DNA of 64,000 nt from Bacillus sp. THAF10 (GCF_009363695.1 NZ_CP045403.1:3296501-3360500); one strand, 5' to 3'. Positions 46,903 through 56,897 are shown, numbered from the stretch's first letter. Numbers and translations are program-made. The notes: generated by a model from the letters alone, not told the origin.

Positions 46903-48687
46903 TTATACTGTATATTTTTGAGCGTCTAGAACCGCTGCTGCGATTTCACGTTTTTTGGCAACCACATTGATTGGCGTGTGGCGTGTGAATTTACGAAGGG
47001 CGGAAATCATCATTCTTAAAGTGTCTCCAGACTCTGCAGCAACAAGTGTTTCTTTTGCATCTGCTTCAATTTGGTTAAACGCTTCTTGACAGAACACTTG
47101 CGTGTAAAGAACCTTCAGTTTGTTTTTATCTTCTCCAGATTTAGCAATTGCTTTTTCTGTACGTAGCACTGCAGATTCCATCGAATAGACATTGCTAATG
47201 ATATCGGCAACATTCACAAGTAGTTCTTGTTCTCTTTCTAGCGCTTTTCCATATTTCTGCGCAATTAGTCCAGTCATGAGGATGGCAATTTTCTTCGCAT
47301 TTTTCACAAGATACTTTTCTTGTTCTAATACGCCATCGCCAACTTCTTCAGGCATAAGCATCATGAGTTCTTCTTGTAGCGCTTGTGCTTTCTGAATGAG
47401 TGGAAGCTCACCTTTTAATGCTTTACGCAGATATGTTCCTGGTACTAACAGACGGTTAATTTCATTTGTACCCTCGAAAATTCGGTTAATACGGGAGTCG
47501 CGGTACATTCTTTCCACTTCGTACTCAGCCATAAAGCCATAACCACCATGAATTTGGACAGCTTCATCTACTACGTAATCAAGCGTTTCAGAGCCAAACA
47601 CTTTATTTAATGAGCACTCAATTGCGTATTCTGCTACGGCTTTTGCCACTGCATTTGGATCTTTTTCTTCTTCTTTTGTTAAGCGGCCCATGCTGTCTTC
47701 AAAAAGACCAACCGTACGATAAACGGAGCTTTCTGTTGCATATGTTTTTGTTGCCATATTAGCAAGCTTTTCTTGAATGAGGGAGAATTTCGCAATTGGT
47801 GTTTTAAATTGCGAGCGCTGGTTAGCATAGGTTGCAGCAAGCTCAATTCCACGCTTGGATCCTCCTACGGTTCCAACTGCTAGTTTGTAACGACCAATGT
47901 TTAAAATATTGAAGGCAATAACGTGCCCGCGGCCAATCTCTCCAAGCAGATTTTCCTTTGGAACTAGTGCGTCCTCTAGTACGAGTGTACGAGTGGAGGA
48001 GCCTTTAATTCCCATTTTCTTTTCTTCAGGACCTGTGGAAACTCCCTCGTATTCACGCTCAACGATAAATGCGGAGAAGTGCTCGCCATCCACTTTTGCA
48101 TACACAACAAACACATCGGCAAAGCCTGCGTTTGTAATCCATTGTTTTTCTCCATTTAAAACATAGTGTGTACCAGCTTCATTTAACTTTGCTGTTGTTT
48201 TTGCCCCTAGAGCATCAGAACCAGATCCCGGCTCCGTTAAGGCATAAGCTGCAATTAATTCTCCTGAAGCAAGCTTTGGTAAATATTGATGCTTTTGATC
48301 CTCGTTACCGAAAAGAACGATTGGTAGAGAGCCAATTCCTACATGCGCGCCGTAAGAAAGGGAGAAGCCACCAGCTCTTGAGAACTTTTCAGTTATAAGA
48401 GAGGAGCTGATTTTATCCAATCCAAATCCGCCGTATTCCTCCTGGACATCTGCTCCTAAAAGTCCGAGCTCACCAGCTTCCTTTAAGAGTTTTACAGAAA
48501 TATCAAAGTTGTGATGCTCAATTTCTTCAAGATTCGGAACGACTTCGTTTACAACAAATTCCTCTGTTGTTTTGGCAATCAGTTTGTGTTCATCAGAAAA
48601 GTCCTCTGGTGTGAACACTTTTTCCGCAGCAATATCATCTAATAAAAAGCTTCCGCCTTTGATAATATTTTCAATTGTATTTGACAT
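46903..48687 (-). CDS. fadE: Acyl-CoA dehydrogenase FadE
   Basis: The protein has 594 residues. Residues about 40-420 form the FAD acyl-CoA dehydrogenase core (ALTEPGSGSDALG, QWITNAGFADVF), and the catalytic Glu lies in NRIFEGTNEINRLL. A C-terminal extension of about 170 residues is typical for YusJ-type enzymes. It starts fatty acid beta-oxidation. In B. subtilis it is the third gene of fadN-fadA-fadE; here a 140-bp palindromic repeat lies between fadA and fadE. Confidence 0.94.
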   Translation of the reverse strand: MSNTIENIIKGGSFLLDDIAAEKVFTPEDFSDEHKLIAKTTEEFVVNEVVPNLEEIEHHNFDISVKLLKEAGELGLLGADVQEEYGGFGLDKISSSLITEKFSRAGGFSLSYGAHVGIGSLPIVLFGNEDQKHQYLPKLASGELIAAYALTEPGSGSDALGAKTTAKLNEAGTHYVLNGEKQWITNAGFADVFVVYAKVDGEHFSAFIVEREYEGVSTGPEEKKMGIKGSSTRTLVLEDALVPKENLLGEIGRGHVIAFNILNIGRYKLAVGTVGGSKRGIELAATYANQRSQFKTPIAKFSLIQEKLANMATKTYATESSVYRTVGLFEDSMGRLTKEEEKDPNAVAKAVAEYAIECSLNKVFGSETLDYVVDEAVQIHGGYGFMAEYEVERMYRDSRINRIFEGTNEINRLLVPGTYLRKALKGELPLIQKAQALQEELMMLMPEEVGDGVLEQEKYLVKNAKKIAILMTGLIAQKYGKALEREQELLVNVADIISNVYSMESAVLRTEKAIAKSGEDKNKLKVLYTQVFCQEAFNQIEADAKETLVAAESGDTLRMMISALRKFTRHTPINVVAKKREIAAAVLDAQKYTV

Positions 48688-48725
48688 GAAAAATTCCTCC
48701 CATTTGTTTTTTTGCTCTGTTAAAC

Positions 48726-48868
48726 TCCGCTGTTGATTTCCGAAAATGACTTAGCGTCCTGAGGGCGACAACCTTGAGCTTCCTCGGGGTTAAGCCCTGC
48801 TATCTTCTGAAGATTGTCGCTTCATTCCCGCGGGAGTCTCGGCCATTTGCTCCAATTACCAACTAGGA
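48726..48868. repeat. Palindromic intergenic repeat, copy 3, within the fad locus
   Basis: The element has CCGCTGTTGATTTCCG at the left, CCTCGGGG/CCCTGC inner arms, CCCGCGGGAGTCTCGGCC and CTCCAATTACCAACTAG at the right. It is more diverged than copy 2 and lies between fadA and fadE, which run in the same direction. Confidence 0.85.
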
Positions 48869-48914
48869 CTTCTTGAAATCAACAATTTTTTATCAAAGCC
48901 TTTGCTTGAATAAA

Positions 48915-50093
48915 TTAAGCCAGAAGTTCGAATACTCCAGCTGCACCCATTCCTCCACCGATACACATACTAACGATTCCAAATTGCTCGTTGCGACGTT
49001 GCATTTCGTGGAGAAGCGTTAGTGTCAGCTTCGAACCGGTACATCCAAGTGGATGACCTAGTGCAATGGCTCCTCCATTAACGTTTACCTTGTCTTCATC
49101 AAGCCCTAACTCTCTCATCACCTGGATTGCTTGAGATGCAAAGGCTTCGTTTAGCTCTAAAAGACCGATATCAGATAGCTCAAGGCCTGCTAGCTTCAAT
49201 GCTTTTGGAATCGCAACGACAGGTCCGATGCCCATTACTTCAGGAGGAACACCACCTACTGCGAAAGATCGGAACTTCGCGATTGGCTTTAAGCCTAGTG
49301 CCTCTGCCCTTTCCCTTTCCATTACAAGCACTGATGCTGCACCATCACTGGTTTGTGAGGAGTTTCCGGCTGTAACAGAGCCTTTTACATTGAATGCTGG
49401 ACGTAGCTTGCTTAGAATCTCCATGGAAGTTCCTGCACGTACGCCTTCATCCTGATTGAAGGTAAATGTTGACTCCTTTAGTTTGTTGTTACTGTCTACC
49501 TTACGAAGAGTAACATCTACAGGCACGATTTCATCAACAAACTTACCTTCCTGAATCGCGCGAGCTGCACGTTCATGACTTCTAACTGCAAATGCGTCCT
49601 GATCCTCACGGCTAACTCCGTATTTGGATGCTACTTGCTCTGCAGTGTGGCCCATGCTCATATAGTACTCAGGAGCTGAATCAACAAGCCTTGCATTCGG
49701 TCTTACCGTGTGACCGACCATTGGTACCATGCTCATAGATTCCGCACCACCGGCAATAATGGACTCAGAATGACCAAGCATTATTCGTTCTGCTGCATAC
49801 GCAATAGTTTGCAGACCAGATGAACAATATCTGTTAATCGTGATTGCAGGTACACTTGAAGGAAGGCCTGCTAATCCTCCGATATTTCTTGCCATGTTAA
49901 GCCCTTGCTCTGCTTCTGGCATCGCACAACCAAAAATCAAGTCATCAATGGGACCATCATAATTTCCCGCTCTTTTCAATGTTTCTTTTACTACCAATGC
50001 TCCAAGGTCGTCTGGACGAACTGTCGCAAGTGACCCTTTTCTTGATCTTCCAACTGGCGTTCTGGCTCCAGCCACAATTACCGCTTCTTTCAT
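48915..50093 (-). CDS. fadA: Acetyl-CoA acyltransferase FadA (thiolase)
   Basis: The protein has 392 residues. The catalytic Cys lies in INRYCSSGLQT (about residue 91), the His in NVNGGAIALGHPLGCTGSKL, and the second Cys in SMCIGGGMGAAG. It cleaves 3-ketoacyl-CoA to acetyl-CoA in beta-oxidation. It is 87 bases below fadN. Confidence 0.95.
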   Translation of the reverse strand: MKEAVIVAGARTPVGRSRKGSLATVRPDDLGALVVKETLKRAGNYDGPIDDLIFGCAMPEAEQGLNMARNIGGLAGLPSSVPAITINRYCSSGLQTIAYAAERIMLGHSESIIAGGAESMSMVPMVGHTVRPNARLVDSAPEYYMSMGHTAEQVASKYGVSREDQDAFAVRSHERAARAIQEGKFVDEIVPVDVTLRKVDSNNKLKESTFTFNQDEGVRAGTSMEILSKLRPAFNVKGSVTAGNSSQTSDGAASVLVMERERAEALGLKPIAKFRSFAVGGVPPEVMGIGPVVAIPKALKLAGLELSDIGLLELNEAFASQAIQVMRELGLDEDKVNVNGGAIALGHPLGCTGSKLTLTLLHEMQRRNEQFGIVSMCIGGGMGAAGVFELLA

Positions 50094-50180
50094 TATGCTC
50101 CCCTCGCTTTTCCCATAGTTTAGTAGAGTTCGATTAAATATTTCAGCTAAGAGCTGCCTCTTTTGGAGACAGCCATCGCA

Positions 50181-52565
50181 TTAGTTTCTTAATGGTTTGC
50201 CTTTGACAAGCATATGCTGCATGCGTTGTTGTGATTTTGCTTCGCCAACGAGGCTTAGGAAGGCTTCTCGCTCAAGGTCAAGCAGGTATTGTTCATCTAC
50301 TTCTGTTCCAAATGGTACGTTTCCACCTGCAATGACATAGGCTAGCTTTTTAGCTATTTTTAAGTCATGCTCGGAAATGAAGCCAGAATAATGCATGTTG
50401 TGTGCACCAAGCATTAAAGTAGCGTAGCCTGTTTCTCCTACAACTGGAACTTTTTTACGAATTGGAGCAGTGTAGCCTGCATCATACAAGCTTGTTACTG
50501 CTTGCTTAGCATCATAAATTAGATGGTCGCCATTGAAGCTAATGCGATCCTTGTTGTTTAACATGTGCAGGTCTCTTGCTTCTCCTGCTGATGTTGAAAC
50601 CTTTGCAGTAGCAATCTGTTCAAACACCTTGTTAGCAACCTTTTGTAAATCATAGTCTAATCCTTGTGGCATGCTTGCTAAATGCTTCATGTAAAGCTCT
50701 TTGTTACCGCCACCGCCTGGGATTAGTCCAACACCAACCTCAACAAGGCCCATATAGGTTTCACTTGAAGCCTGAAGCTGGCTTGTTGGTAGGCAGATTT
50801 CTGTTCCACCACCAAGTGTCATTCCAAATGGTGCAGCTACCACTGGCTTTGAGCTATATTTTATATTCATCATCGCTTGTTGGAAGTGCTTCACAACCAT
50901 GTCGATTTCAAAATAATTATCGTCTTGCGCTTCCATTAAAATCATCGCAAGGTTTGCACCAACACAGAAGTTTTTCCCTTGGTTCCCAATCACAAGCCCT
51001 TTGTAGTTTTTATCCACTTCCTCTAATGCAAAGTTCACCATTTGAATGATGTCTAAACCAATGGCATTGTTAGGAGACGTGAATTCTAGTAAGGCAACAT
51101 CATCACCAAGGTCAATTAAACTCGCACCTGAGTTTTTCTTGATCACACCTTTTGTTTCTTTCAACGTTTTTAGATGAATTTGCTTTGGATTCACCTCAAG
51201 AGCCTTATATTCTCCATTGTCATAGTAGGAGGTAACGCTGTTATCTTGTTTATAAAAAGAACGGAAGCCATTTGCGAGCATATCATCTACCCACTTTGGT
51301 ACAGGTATTCCGTCTTCCTTCATTTTCATTACGGAATTCTCAAGCCCAATGGCATCCCAAGTTTCAAACGGTCCGTACTCCCAGCCAAATCCCCATTTCA
51401 TTGCCTGATCAATCGCGACAATATCATCCGCAATTTTTCCAAGCAATTCAGCGGAATAGCTTAGAACAGGTGCTAGAATGCTCCATAAAAGATTTCCTGC
51501 TCTGTCATCTGCATATACAAGCGCTTTCAATTTATCGCTATAGCCTTTTGCCTGCTTACTCATTTCAAGTGCAGGAGTTTTTAATTTCTTGCGAGGTTCA
51601 TATTCTAAGGTTTCGGCATTCAGCTCCAGAATTTCTTTACCTTGTTTTAAGTAGAAGCCTTGACCAGACTTAGAACCAAGCCAGCCTTTTTCCTTCATTT
51701 TGTTCATAAAATCAGGAATGCGGAATACTTCCTGTTCTTTGCCCTCTACTTTTTCATACACATTGTTGGCAACATGAATGAACGTATCCAATCCAACCAC
51801 ATCAAGGGTACGGAAGGTTGCGCTTTTCGGTCTTTTTATGACAGGACCTGTGACAGAATCGACTTCTCCTACACTGTAGCCACCTTCAAGCATTTCTTTT
51901 ACCGTTACCAGCAAGCCGTACGTACCAATTCTGTTAGCAATAAAATTTGGTGTATCCTTTGCAAGGACGATTCCTTTTCCTAGTACATCTTCACCAAATT
52001 GCTTGATAAAGCTAACAACCTCTGGATTAGTTTTCTGCGTTGGGATTACTTCTAATAGTTTTAAGTAGCGAGGCGGGTTGAAAAAATGTGTTCCAAGGAA
52101 ATTTGCTTGAAACTCTTCTGAGCGTCCTTCAGCCATCGCTTCAATGGAAATCCCAGATGTGTTGGAGCTCACAATGCTTCCAGGTTTCCTATACGCATCC
52201 ACTTTTTCAAATAGCTTTTTCTTTATATCCAAATTCTCCACGATAACCTCAATAACCCAATCACATTCCGCAATTTTTGCGATGTCATCTTCCAAATTCC
52301 CAGCTTCAATTAGCGCTAGATTAGACTTCGAGGTTAGAGGTGCCGGTTTTTGTTTCAAAAGCTTTTGCAGTGCTGTATTCGTAAATCTGTTTCGTACTGC
52401 TTTATCTGAGAGTGATAGGCCTTTCTTTTCCTCCTCACTCGTTAACGTATTAGGGACGATATCTAGAAGGATCGTTGGAATTCCAACATTCGCCAAATGA
52501 GCTGCAATACCTGATCCCATTACTCCTGATCCGATAACGGCAGCCTTTTTAATACTTTGTTTCAT
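50181..52565 (-). CDS. fadN: FadN, 3-hydroxyacyl-CoA dehydrogenase / enoyl-CoA hydratase
   Basis: The protein has 794 residues and is bifunctional. The N-terminal NAD-binding domain has GSGVMGSGIAAHLAN and the dehydrogenase signature NFLGTHFFNPPRYLKLLE. A second dehydrogenase C-domain spans about residues 195-440. A C-terminal crotonase domain (about residues 470-680) has VIGNQGKNFCVGANL and VGVGLIPGGGGNKEL. The order is reversed relative to E. coli FadB, as in YusL. AAGGGGGAGGA precedes the ATG. A perfect FadR box lies just above. Confidence 0.95.
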   Translation of the reverse strand: MKQSIKKAAVIGSGVMGSGIAAHLANVGIPTILLDIVPNTLTSEEEKKGLSLSDKAVRNRFTNTALQKLLKQKPAPLTSKSNLALIEAGNLEDDIAKIAECDWVIEVIVENLDIKKKLFEKVDAYRKPGSIVSSNTSGISIEAMAEGRSEEFQANFLGTHFFNPPRYLKLLEVIPTQKTNPEVVSFIKQFGEDVLGKGIVLAKDTPNFIANRIGTYGLLVTVKEMLEGGYSVGEVDSVTGPVIKRPKSATFRTLDVVGLDTFIHVANNVYEKVEGKEQEVFRIPDFMNKMKEKGWLGSKSGQGFYLKQGKEILELNAETLEYEPRKKLKTPALEMSKQAKGYSDKLKALVYADDRAGNLLWSILAPVLSYSAELLGKIADDIVAIDQAMKWGFGWEYGPFETWDAIGLENSVMKMKEDGIPVPKWVDDMLANGFRSFYKQDNSVTSYYDNGEYKALEVNPKQIHLKTLKETKGVIKKNSGASLIDLGDDVALLEFTSPNNAIGLDIIQMVNFALEEVDKNYKGLVIGNQGKNFCVGANLAMILMEAQDDNYFEIDMVVKHFQQAMMNIKYSSKPVVAAPFGMTLGGGTEICLPTSQLQASSETYMGLVEVGVGLIPGGGGNKELYMKHLASMPQGLDYDLQKVANKVFEQIATAKVSTSAGEARDLHMLNNKDRISFNGDHLIYDAKQAVTSLYDAGYTAPIRKKVPVVGETGYATLMLGAHNMHYSGFISEHDLKIAKKLAYVIAGGNVPFGTEVDEQYLLDLEREAFLSLVGEAKSQQRMQHMLVKGKPLRN

Positions 52566-52592
52566 TATTCCTCCCCCTTAATGATAGGTTTT

Positions 52593-52610
52593 TGAATGAA
52601 TACTCATTCA
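52593..52610. promoter_or_regulatory. FadR operator of fadN-fadA-fadE
   Basis: TGAATGAATACTCATTCA is a perfect 8-2-8 palindrome that matches the Bacillus FadR consensus. It lies 28 bases above the fadN start. Long-chain acyl-CoA should release the repressor. Confidence 0.93.
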
Positions 52611-52779
52611 TTTTTCTCGCAAAAAAAATCTCCTTATTTAAGAGTTCCTTAGTCTTTACTATAAAGTATTTTGAAAATTTTCGCAATAAATAAATAAGAA
52701 ATTACCAATTTATTTTCCGTGATGCGTCTGTATGAGCAAATGGCGGATGGAGAAAATGAAGACGTGGAGGTGAATGGTA

Positions 52780-52926
52780 ATGGCAAAGATGAAAAAACAA
52801 CCTTCTCAAGCAGCCAAAAGTGCGGCAAGCGTAAAAGGTAATGCTGGTCCAACAGTGGAAATGGACTACAGCGGAAAAAAGACAAGCAACAACCAGCAAT
52901 ACGGAAAGCAAAACATGGAAGACTAG
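52780..52926 (+). CDS. yuzL: YuzL family small protein
   Basis: The protein has 48 residues, starting at the ATG nine bases after GGAGG: MAKMKKQPSQAAKSAASVKG, then NAGPT and a polar tail. This is the YuzL pattern, found in B. subtilis at the same place between fadN and fadM. It is Lys- and Asn-rich and disordered. Some such proteins accompany spores, but the role is unknown. It is too short for many gene finders. Confidence 0.88.
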   Translation: MAKMKKQPSQAAKSAASVKGNAGPTVEMDYSGKKTSNNQQYGKQNMED

Positions 52927-52928
52927 AA

Positions 52929-52955
52929 AACGAGCGTGCATATCGCACGCTCGTT
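52929..52955. terminator. Bidirectional terminator yuzL/fadM
   Basis: AACGAGCGTGC pairs perfectly with GCACGCTCGTT around a 5-base loop. Confidence 0.85.
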
Positions 52956-52957
52956 CA

Positions 52958-53875
52958 TTATTTCTTGATGATTCCCTTTAATACAAACGCAACATTGGCT
53001 GGCCTTTCAGCTAAGCGACGCATAAAGTATCCATACCAGTCCGTCCCGTACGGAACATAAACACGCATTTTATAGCCTTCTTTAACTAGTTCAAGTTGGC
53101 GTTCCGGACGGATTCCGTAAAGCATTTGGAACTCAAATTGATCTTTTGAAATTCCGTGTTTTTTAACAATCTCTTTGGTATATTCAATCATCGCATCATC
53201 ATGAGTGGCAACCGCTGTGTAGTTCCCGTTCAATAGGTGCATCTCAATAATTTTTTTGAAATTGTCATCCACATCCTTCTTTAAAGGAAAGGCAACTTCG
53301 GGTGATTCCTTATACGCACCCTTTACAAGACGAAGGTTAGGACTGTACTGATTTAAATCCTCCATATCCTTCACGGTCCGATATAGGTAGGATTGGATAA
53401 CTGTGCCGACATTATCAAATTCTTCGCGTAGCTTTTTAAAAATATCAATGGTTTTTCCGCAGCGAGAATAGTCCTCCATGTCGATGGTGACGAAAACTCC
53501 CTCTTCCTTGGCAGCCTCAAGGATTCTACGCATATTTCTCATCACGACCGCTTCTGAGATGTCCAATCCCATAGAAGTCATTTTTAAGGAAAGCTGGGAA
53601 TCAAGGTTTTCTCTACCGATTGCCCGAATAGCTTCAATTGAGTTATCCGCCATCTCATTAGCTTCGGCTTCGGTGTCAATAAATTCACCAAGATAGTCTA
53701 TGGTCACACAAAGCTCTTTTTCGTTTAATTCCTTAATGCATTTTACCGCTTGGTCAATTCTTTCTCCTGCTACAAACCGAGCTGCCCCAAAGCGCAGGCC
53801 ATATTTTCTAGCCATTTTCGTTAGCGCTTTGTTTTTTGATAAATACAAGAACGTGTTTCTCATTACTTGTTCCAT
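52958..53875 (-). CDS. fadM: Proline dehydrogenase-family protein FadM (YusM)
   Basis: The protein has 305 residues, a flavin-dependent TIM barrel of the PutA N-terminal type without the P5C dehydrogenase domain. Landmarks are VTIDYLGEF, VFVTIDMEDYSR, RLVKGAYKE, VATHDDAMIEY, FEFQMLYGIR and RVYVPYGTDWYGYFMRRLAER. It should oxidise proline to pyrroline-5-carboxylate. The name follows B. subtilis yusM, which lies in the same block. Confidence 0.92.
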   Translation of the reverse strand: MEQVMRNTFLYLSKNKALTKMARKYGLRFGAARFVAGERIDQAVKCIKELNEKELCVTIDYLGEFIDTEAEANEMADNSIEAIRAIGRENLDSQLSLKMTSMGLDISEAVVMRNMRRILEAAKEEGVFVTIDMEDYSRCGKTIDIFKKLREEFDNVGTVIQSYLYRTVKDMEDLNQYSPNLRLVKGAYKESPEVAFPLKKDVDDNFKKIIEMHLLNGNYTAVATHDDAMIEYTKEIVKKHGISKDQFEFQMLYGIRPERQLELVKEGYKMRVYVPYGTDWYGYFMRRLAERPANVAFVLKGIIKK

Positions 53876-54138
53876 TGTATTGCTCCTTCCGCTTCATCTC
53901 TAGGTGTCCCTCTCTGATTGCTTTCCTCTAAATCATATATAGTAAACGCTTTCATTGAGTGAAAAAATGAAATTATATCCTCATTTTATCATCTTTTGAA
54001 ATATTTGAATACAAATTATTTGTCGGGAAATAGTGTATTTTGTTGGCTTTTTTCAGGGTGATTTGTAGACGAATACGATACATAAAATTATGAAAAACGG
54101 TTACTCTACTGTTGTAGAATATGTTGGGAGGGTTTACG

Positions 54139-54426
54139 ATGCAACAGCAACCACAGCAACAGCCGAACACCATGCAACAGTCTGGTTATTTTCCTCAGCC
54201 GCCTGCAGTTGTTACAGTTAAGGATTCTTTATATTTTACCGATATGCTTTCTTGGAACCTACTTGCGATGAAAAAGGCGCATTTCTTTGCGAGTCAGTGT
54301 CAGGATCAAGAAGTAAAAACCGCCATTGAGAAGGCTGGACAAATGCACCAACGTCATTATCAGAAGGTCTTGACTCATTTACAAGGACAAAATCAAATGC
54401 AGCAACAGCAGCAACCACTTCAATAG
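54139..54426 (+). CDS. CotF-like spore coat protein (first of a pair)
   Basis: The protein has 95 residues, starting at the ATG after GGGAGGG; an in-frame ATG six codons earlier lies above this site. Gln-rich ends (QQQPQQQPNTMQQ and QMQQQQQPLQ) flank a helical core, VKDSLYFTDMLSWNLLAMKKAHFFA, with a helix-loop-helix like CotF-family proteins. It lies 15 bases before a second coat gene and forms an operon with it. Confidence 0.8.
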   Translation: MQQQPQQQPNTMQQSGYFPQPPAVVTVKDSLYFTDMLSWNLLAMKKAHFFASQCQDQEVKTAIEKAGQMHQRHYQKVLTHLQGQNQMQQQQQPLQ

Positions 54427-54441
54427 GGAGGGAGAAAGGGT

Positions 54442-54780
54442 ATGAACCAGCAGAAAATTCAAAATCCAGAAACACAAGTTCCTAAAACACCACAGATGAA
54501 TGACCGTGACTTTATTAATGACATGCTGGCAACTGAAAAATATATGACAGATTCTTATTGTACCGCCCTAAATGAAGCTAGTAATGGACAGATTTATTCT
54601 GATTTGTTGGCAATTTTCAACGAGACACAAAACTGTCAACGCGAGTTATATAACGTGATGTTCCAAAAGGGTTGGTACGGCTTGGAGCCTGCTGAACAAA
54701 CAAAGCTTCAACAGGAGTACCAGCAGTTTCAAGGCTACTCTACCCAGTTTCCTTATGGAAATAATGGGATGACTCAATAA
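54442..54780 (+). CDS. yusN: CotF-like spore coat protein YusN
   Basis: The protein has 112 residues. The coat-F domain is plain: MNDRDFINDMLATEKYMTDSY, LNEASNGQIYSDLLAIFNET and YNVMFQKGWYGLEPAEQ. It matches YusN of B. subtilis in sequence and place. Probably incorporated into the spore coat as helical bundles. Confidence 0.88.
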   Translation: MNQQKIQNPETQVPKTPQMNDRDFINDMLATEKYMTDSYCTALNEASNGQIYSDLLAIFNETQNCQRELYNVMFQKGWYGLEPAEQTKLQQEYQQFQGYSTQFPYGNNGMTQ

Positions 54781-54828
54781 AAAAGCAACAGATAAGCTGT
54801 GTTTATGGCTTGTCTGTTGCTTTTTTTA
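54781..54828. terminator. Bidirectional terminator yusN/yusU
   Basis: AAAAGCAACAGA pairs with TCTGTTGCTTTT. A- and T-runs flank the stem. Confidence 0.9.
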
Positions 54829-55071
54829 TTTTTTGGCTCGATGGGCATCGTTTAGTTCTTTTATTTCTTTTATGAGCGTCATCATTTCCTGTTTTGCATC
54901 AGGGTATTGCTCGTTCCAATGCTTCACAAGAGGAGGCATGGATTTCGAAATGTATGTATAAAGCACCCATGCTTTTACCTTCTCTTTGTATTCCTCTGTG
55001 CCTTCCCCTAACAAAAGCTCTGTATATTTTTCAAGCAAACCGTCTAATTGCTGATCTAATTTATCATTCAT
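54826..55071 (-). CDS. yusU: YusU family protein (DUF2573)
   Basis: The protein has 81 residues from the ATG; a GTG four codons earlier is also possible because the GGAAAGGG site could serve either. The all-helical pattern is MNDKLDQQLDGLLEKYTELL, then YKEKVKAWVLYTYISKSMPPLVKHW. The function is unknown. It lies below the siderophore genes as in B. subtilis. Confidence 0.85.
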   Translation of the reverse strand: MNDKLDQQLDGLLEKYTELLLGEGTEEYKEKVKAWVLYTYISKSMPPLVKHWNEQYPDAKQEMMTLIKEIKELNDAHRAKK

Positions 55072-55101
55072 TTTCTTTGGCACCCTTTCCTTGAAAAAAC
55101 A

Positions 55102-55854
55102 CTAGTTTTTCTCGCAATTCAATGGACAGGTGGAGCACTTTGTTCCTTCCTCGGTGGTTTTATAATAGTAGCAACAGGTTGTCCGGACTCTTATATGTGT
55201 CTGATGTTTTTCTACAAAGGTTTTTGGTTTGTAAAAAGTGGCCGCAGGGTTTCTACGCATTCCGAAAATAGACGGATTGGCCTGACAAAGACTCGTGAAG
55301 TCTTCCTCTTGATATGGAGCATCCAGTTCCAGATTCGGTAACACCGATTCATACATCCAATACACGTACAGCATCACATTTTCCCACAAAGTTTGGCGCG
55401 AAACCTTTGCTTCCTGTGCCATTCTGTTAATTAACGGCGTAAAAATACCACCAAAAAGCGCTTCAAAATGCCGCTGTCTCCAGCCCTCACGATTATGACT
55501 TGGTGCTTCTTCCACTAACAAATTTGTATATCGGAGCTTTGGAAGCCAAATATCATTCTCTACATAGGAATCTATCCAAATGTCCTTCGCGTTTAGCTTC
55601 ATCGTTTTATTAAATACGGTCATCGTCACAAGACAATTAACGGCGAGAAACCCTAAGCGCTTCATAAGCAAAGAGGCTGCTACATCCAAATCATTTGTAC
55701 CTAATGACAATTTTACTTTATTTAAATACACCACTGTACCTTCATGAATTAAGGTAGACAAAGATATAGTTTCTTCGACCTTGGCATCTCCGGCTACAAA
55801 GCGACAGCTTTCTTCTAAAAAACGAAACTCTTGTTTAGTAAGGGTACTTATCAT
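55102..55854 (-). CDS. FhuF-like ferric siderophore reductase
   Basis: The protein has 250 residues. The C-terminal cysteine set TTCCYYYK...CSTCPL (CC, then C-x2-C) is the [2Fe-2S] site of FhuF-type ferrisiderophore reductases. The region before it has the helical IucA/IucC-C-like fold. The ATG overlaps the yusV stop as ATGA, so it is coupled to the siderophore ATPase and probably releases iron by reducing ferric siderophore in the cytoplasm. The open frame extends 19 codons upstream into yusV without a start signal. Confidence 0.8.
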   Translation of the reverse strand: MISTLTKQEFRFLEESCRFVAGDAKVEETISLSTLIHEGTVVYLNKVKLSLGTNDLDVAASLLMKRLGFLAVNCLVTMTVFNKTMKLNAKDIWIDSYVENDIWLPKLRYTNLLVEEAPSHNREGWRQRHFEALFGGIFTPLINRMAQEAKVSRQTLWENVMLYVYWMYESVLPNLELDAPYQEEDFTSLCQANPSIFGMRRNPAATFYKPKTFVEKHQTHIRVRTTCCYYYKTTEEGTKCSTCPLNCEKN

Positions 55855-56669
55855 GCCCTTAATCCTTCTAGGTTTGGTACCAGGCATCGACCTCGGCCAT
55901 GCGGGATACAAAGTGGTGTTCCAAATAAGGGATCTGTCGTTACCTGACAGTTCATATCGAACACATTTCTGACAAGATCACAGTTGATAACTTGTTCTGG
56001 CTTTCCTTGAGCATAGATTTGTTTGTCACGAATCGCCACAATATGATGAGCGTAGCGGCAAGCAAGGTTCAAATCATGAAGCACCATAATAATGGTTCGG
56101 TTTTCTGTTTCATTTAGTTCAAAAAGAAGATCTAAAATTTCAATTTGATGTGTCATATCTAAATAAGTGGTAGGTTCATCCAATAAAATAACATCTGTTT
56201 CCTGAGCGAGAGTCATCGCAATCCAGGCACGTTGTCTTTGCCCACCAGAAAGAGAATCTACTGCTCGTTCAGCGAATTCTTCCATTCCAGTAGCTCTTAA
56301 AGAGTCCCAAACTACTTTTTCGTCATGTTCTGACCATTGCTTTAGCCAGCTTTGGTAAGGATAGCGTCCTTGTTTTACAAGCTGCAGCACAGAAAGTCCT
56401 TCTGGTGCGGTCGGACCTTGGGGAAGTAATGCAAGCTGTTTGGCAACTTCTTTTGTGGATTGTCCAGAGATTGCTTTTCCTTCCAGAAGAACATTGCCCT
56501 GCTTTGGTTTTAATAAACGAGCTAACGAACGTAACAAAGTGGATTTTCCGCACCCATTTCCCCCAATAAAGACCGTAATTTCCCCTTTAGGAATTTGCAG
56601 GTCCAGCTCTTCAATAATAATGGAATCGCCATAGGATAAGGTAAGCTCTTTTGTTTCTAACGCATTCAT
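55851..56669 (-). CDS. yusV: Ferric siderophore ABC transporter ATPase YusV
   Basis: The protein has 272 residues. Walker A is GGNGCGKST, the signature is [14 protein letters not shown], Walker B is [12 protein letters not shown], and the switch is VLHDLNLA. It is of the FecE/FhuC type and in B. subtilis powers several siderophore importers, including that for bacillibactin. No permease lies beside it, as in B. subtilis. A Fur box and sigma-A promoter stand above. Confidence 0.93.
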   Translation of the reverse strand: MNALETKELTLSYGDSIIIEELDLQIPKGEITVFIGGNGCGKSTLLRSLARLLKPKQGNVLLEGKAISGQSTKEVAKQLALLPQGPTAPEGLSVLQLVKQGRYPYQSWLKQWSEHDEKVVWDSLRATGMEEFAERAVDSLSGGQRQRAWIAMTLAQETDVILLDEPTTYLDMTHQIEILDLLFELNETENRTIIMVLHDLNLACRYAHHIVAIRDKQIYAQGKPEQVINCDLVRNVFDMNCQVTTDPLFGTPLCIPHGRGRCLVPNLEGLRA

Positions 56670-56807
56670 GTTCCTTCCACCCTTTCGTTAGTGTTATTTC
56701 TCGTTTTATAAAGCAGGTATGGTGCTCTAATGGGAGCTGTAAGCGATATAATGTGCCGATCATCTATATATATTTGCCTAACGGAGGCAAAATTAATTCC
56801 ATCTTTT

Positions 56808-56836
56808 AGTTTAGGAGAATTAGAAGAGGGTGTCAA
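56808..56836 (-). promoter_or_regulatory. Sigma-A promoter of yusV
   Basis: TTGACA (56831-56836) and TAAACT (56808-56813) on the minus strand have a 17-base spacer. Confidence 0.75.
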
Positions 56837-56842
56837 TGACTT

Positions 56843-56857
56843 TGAAAATCATTCTCA
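56843..56857. promoter_or_regulatory. Fur box upstream of yusV
   Basis: TGAAAATCATTCTCA fits the 7-1-7 Fur pattern TGATAAT-N-ATTATCA with two changes. It abuts the -35 box on its upstream side. Confidence 0.75.
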
Positions 56858-56870
56858 TAGAAAAAACAGA

Positions 56871-56897
56871 AAAAAAGTGTGTCAAATTGCGACACAC
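56871..56897 (-). terminator. Terminator of the SDR gene
   Basis: GTGTGTC pairs with GACACAC around a 7-base loop, with TTTTTTT after it on the minus strand. Confidence 0.85.
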
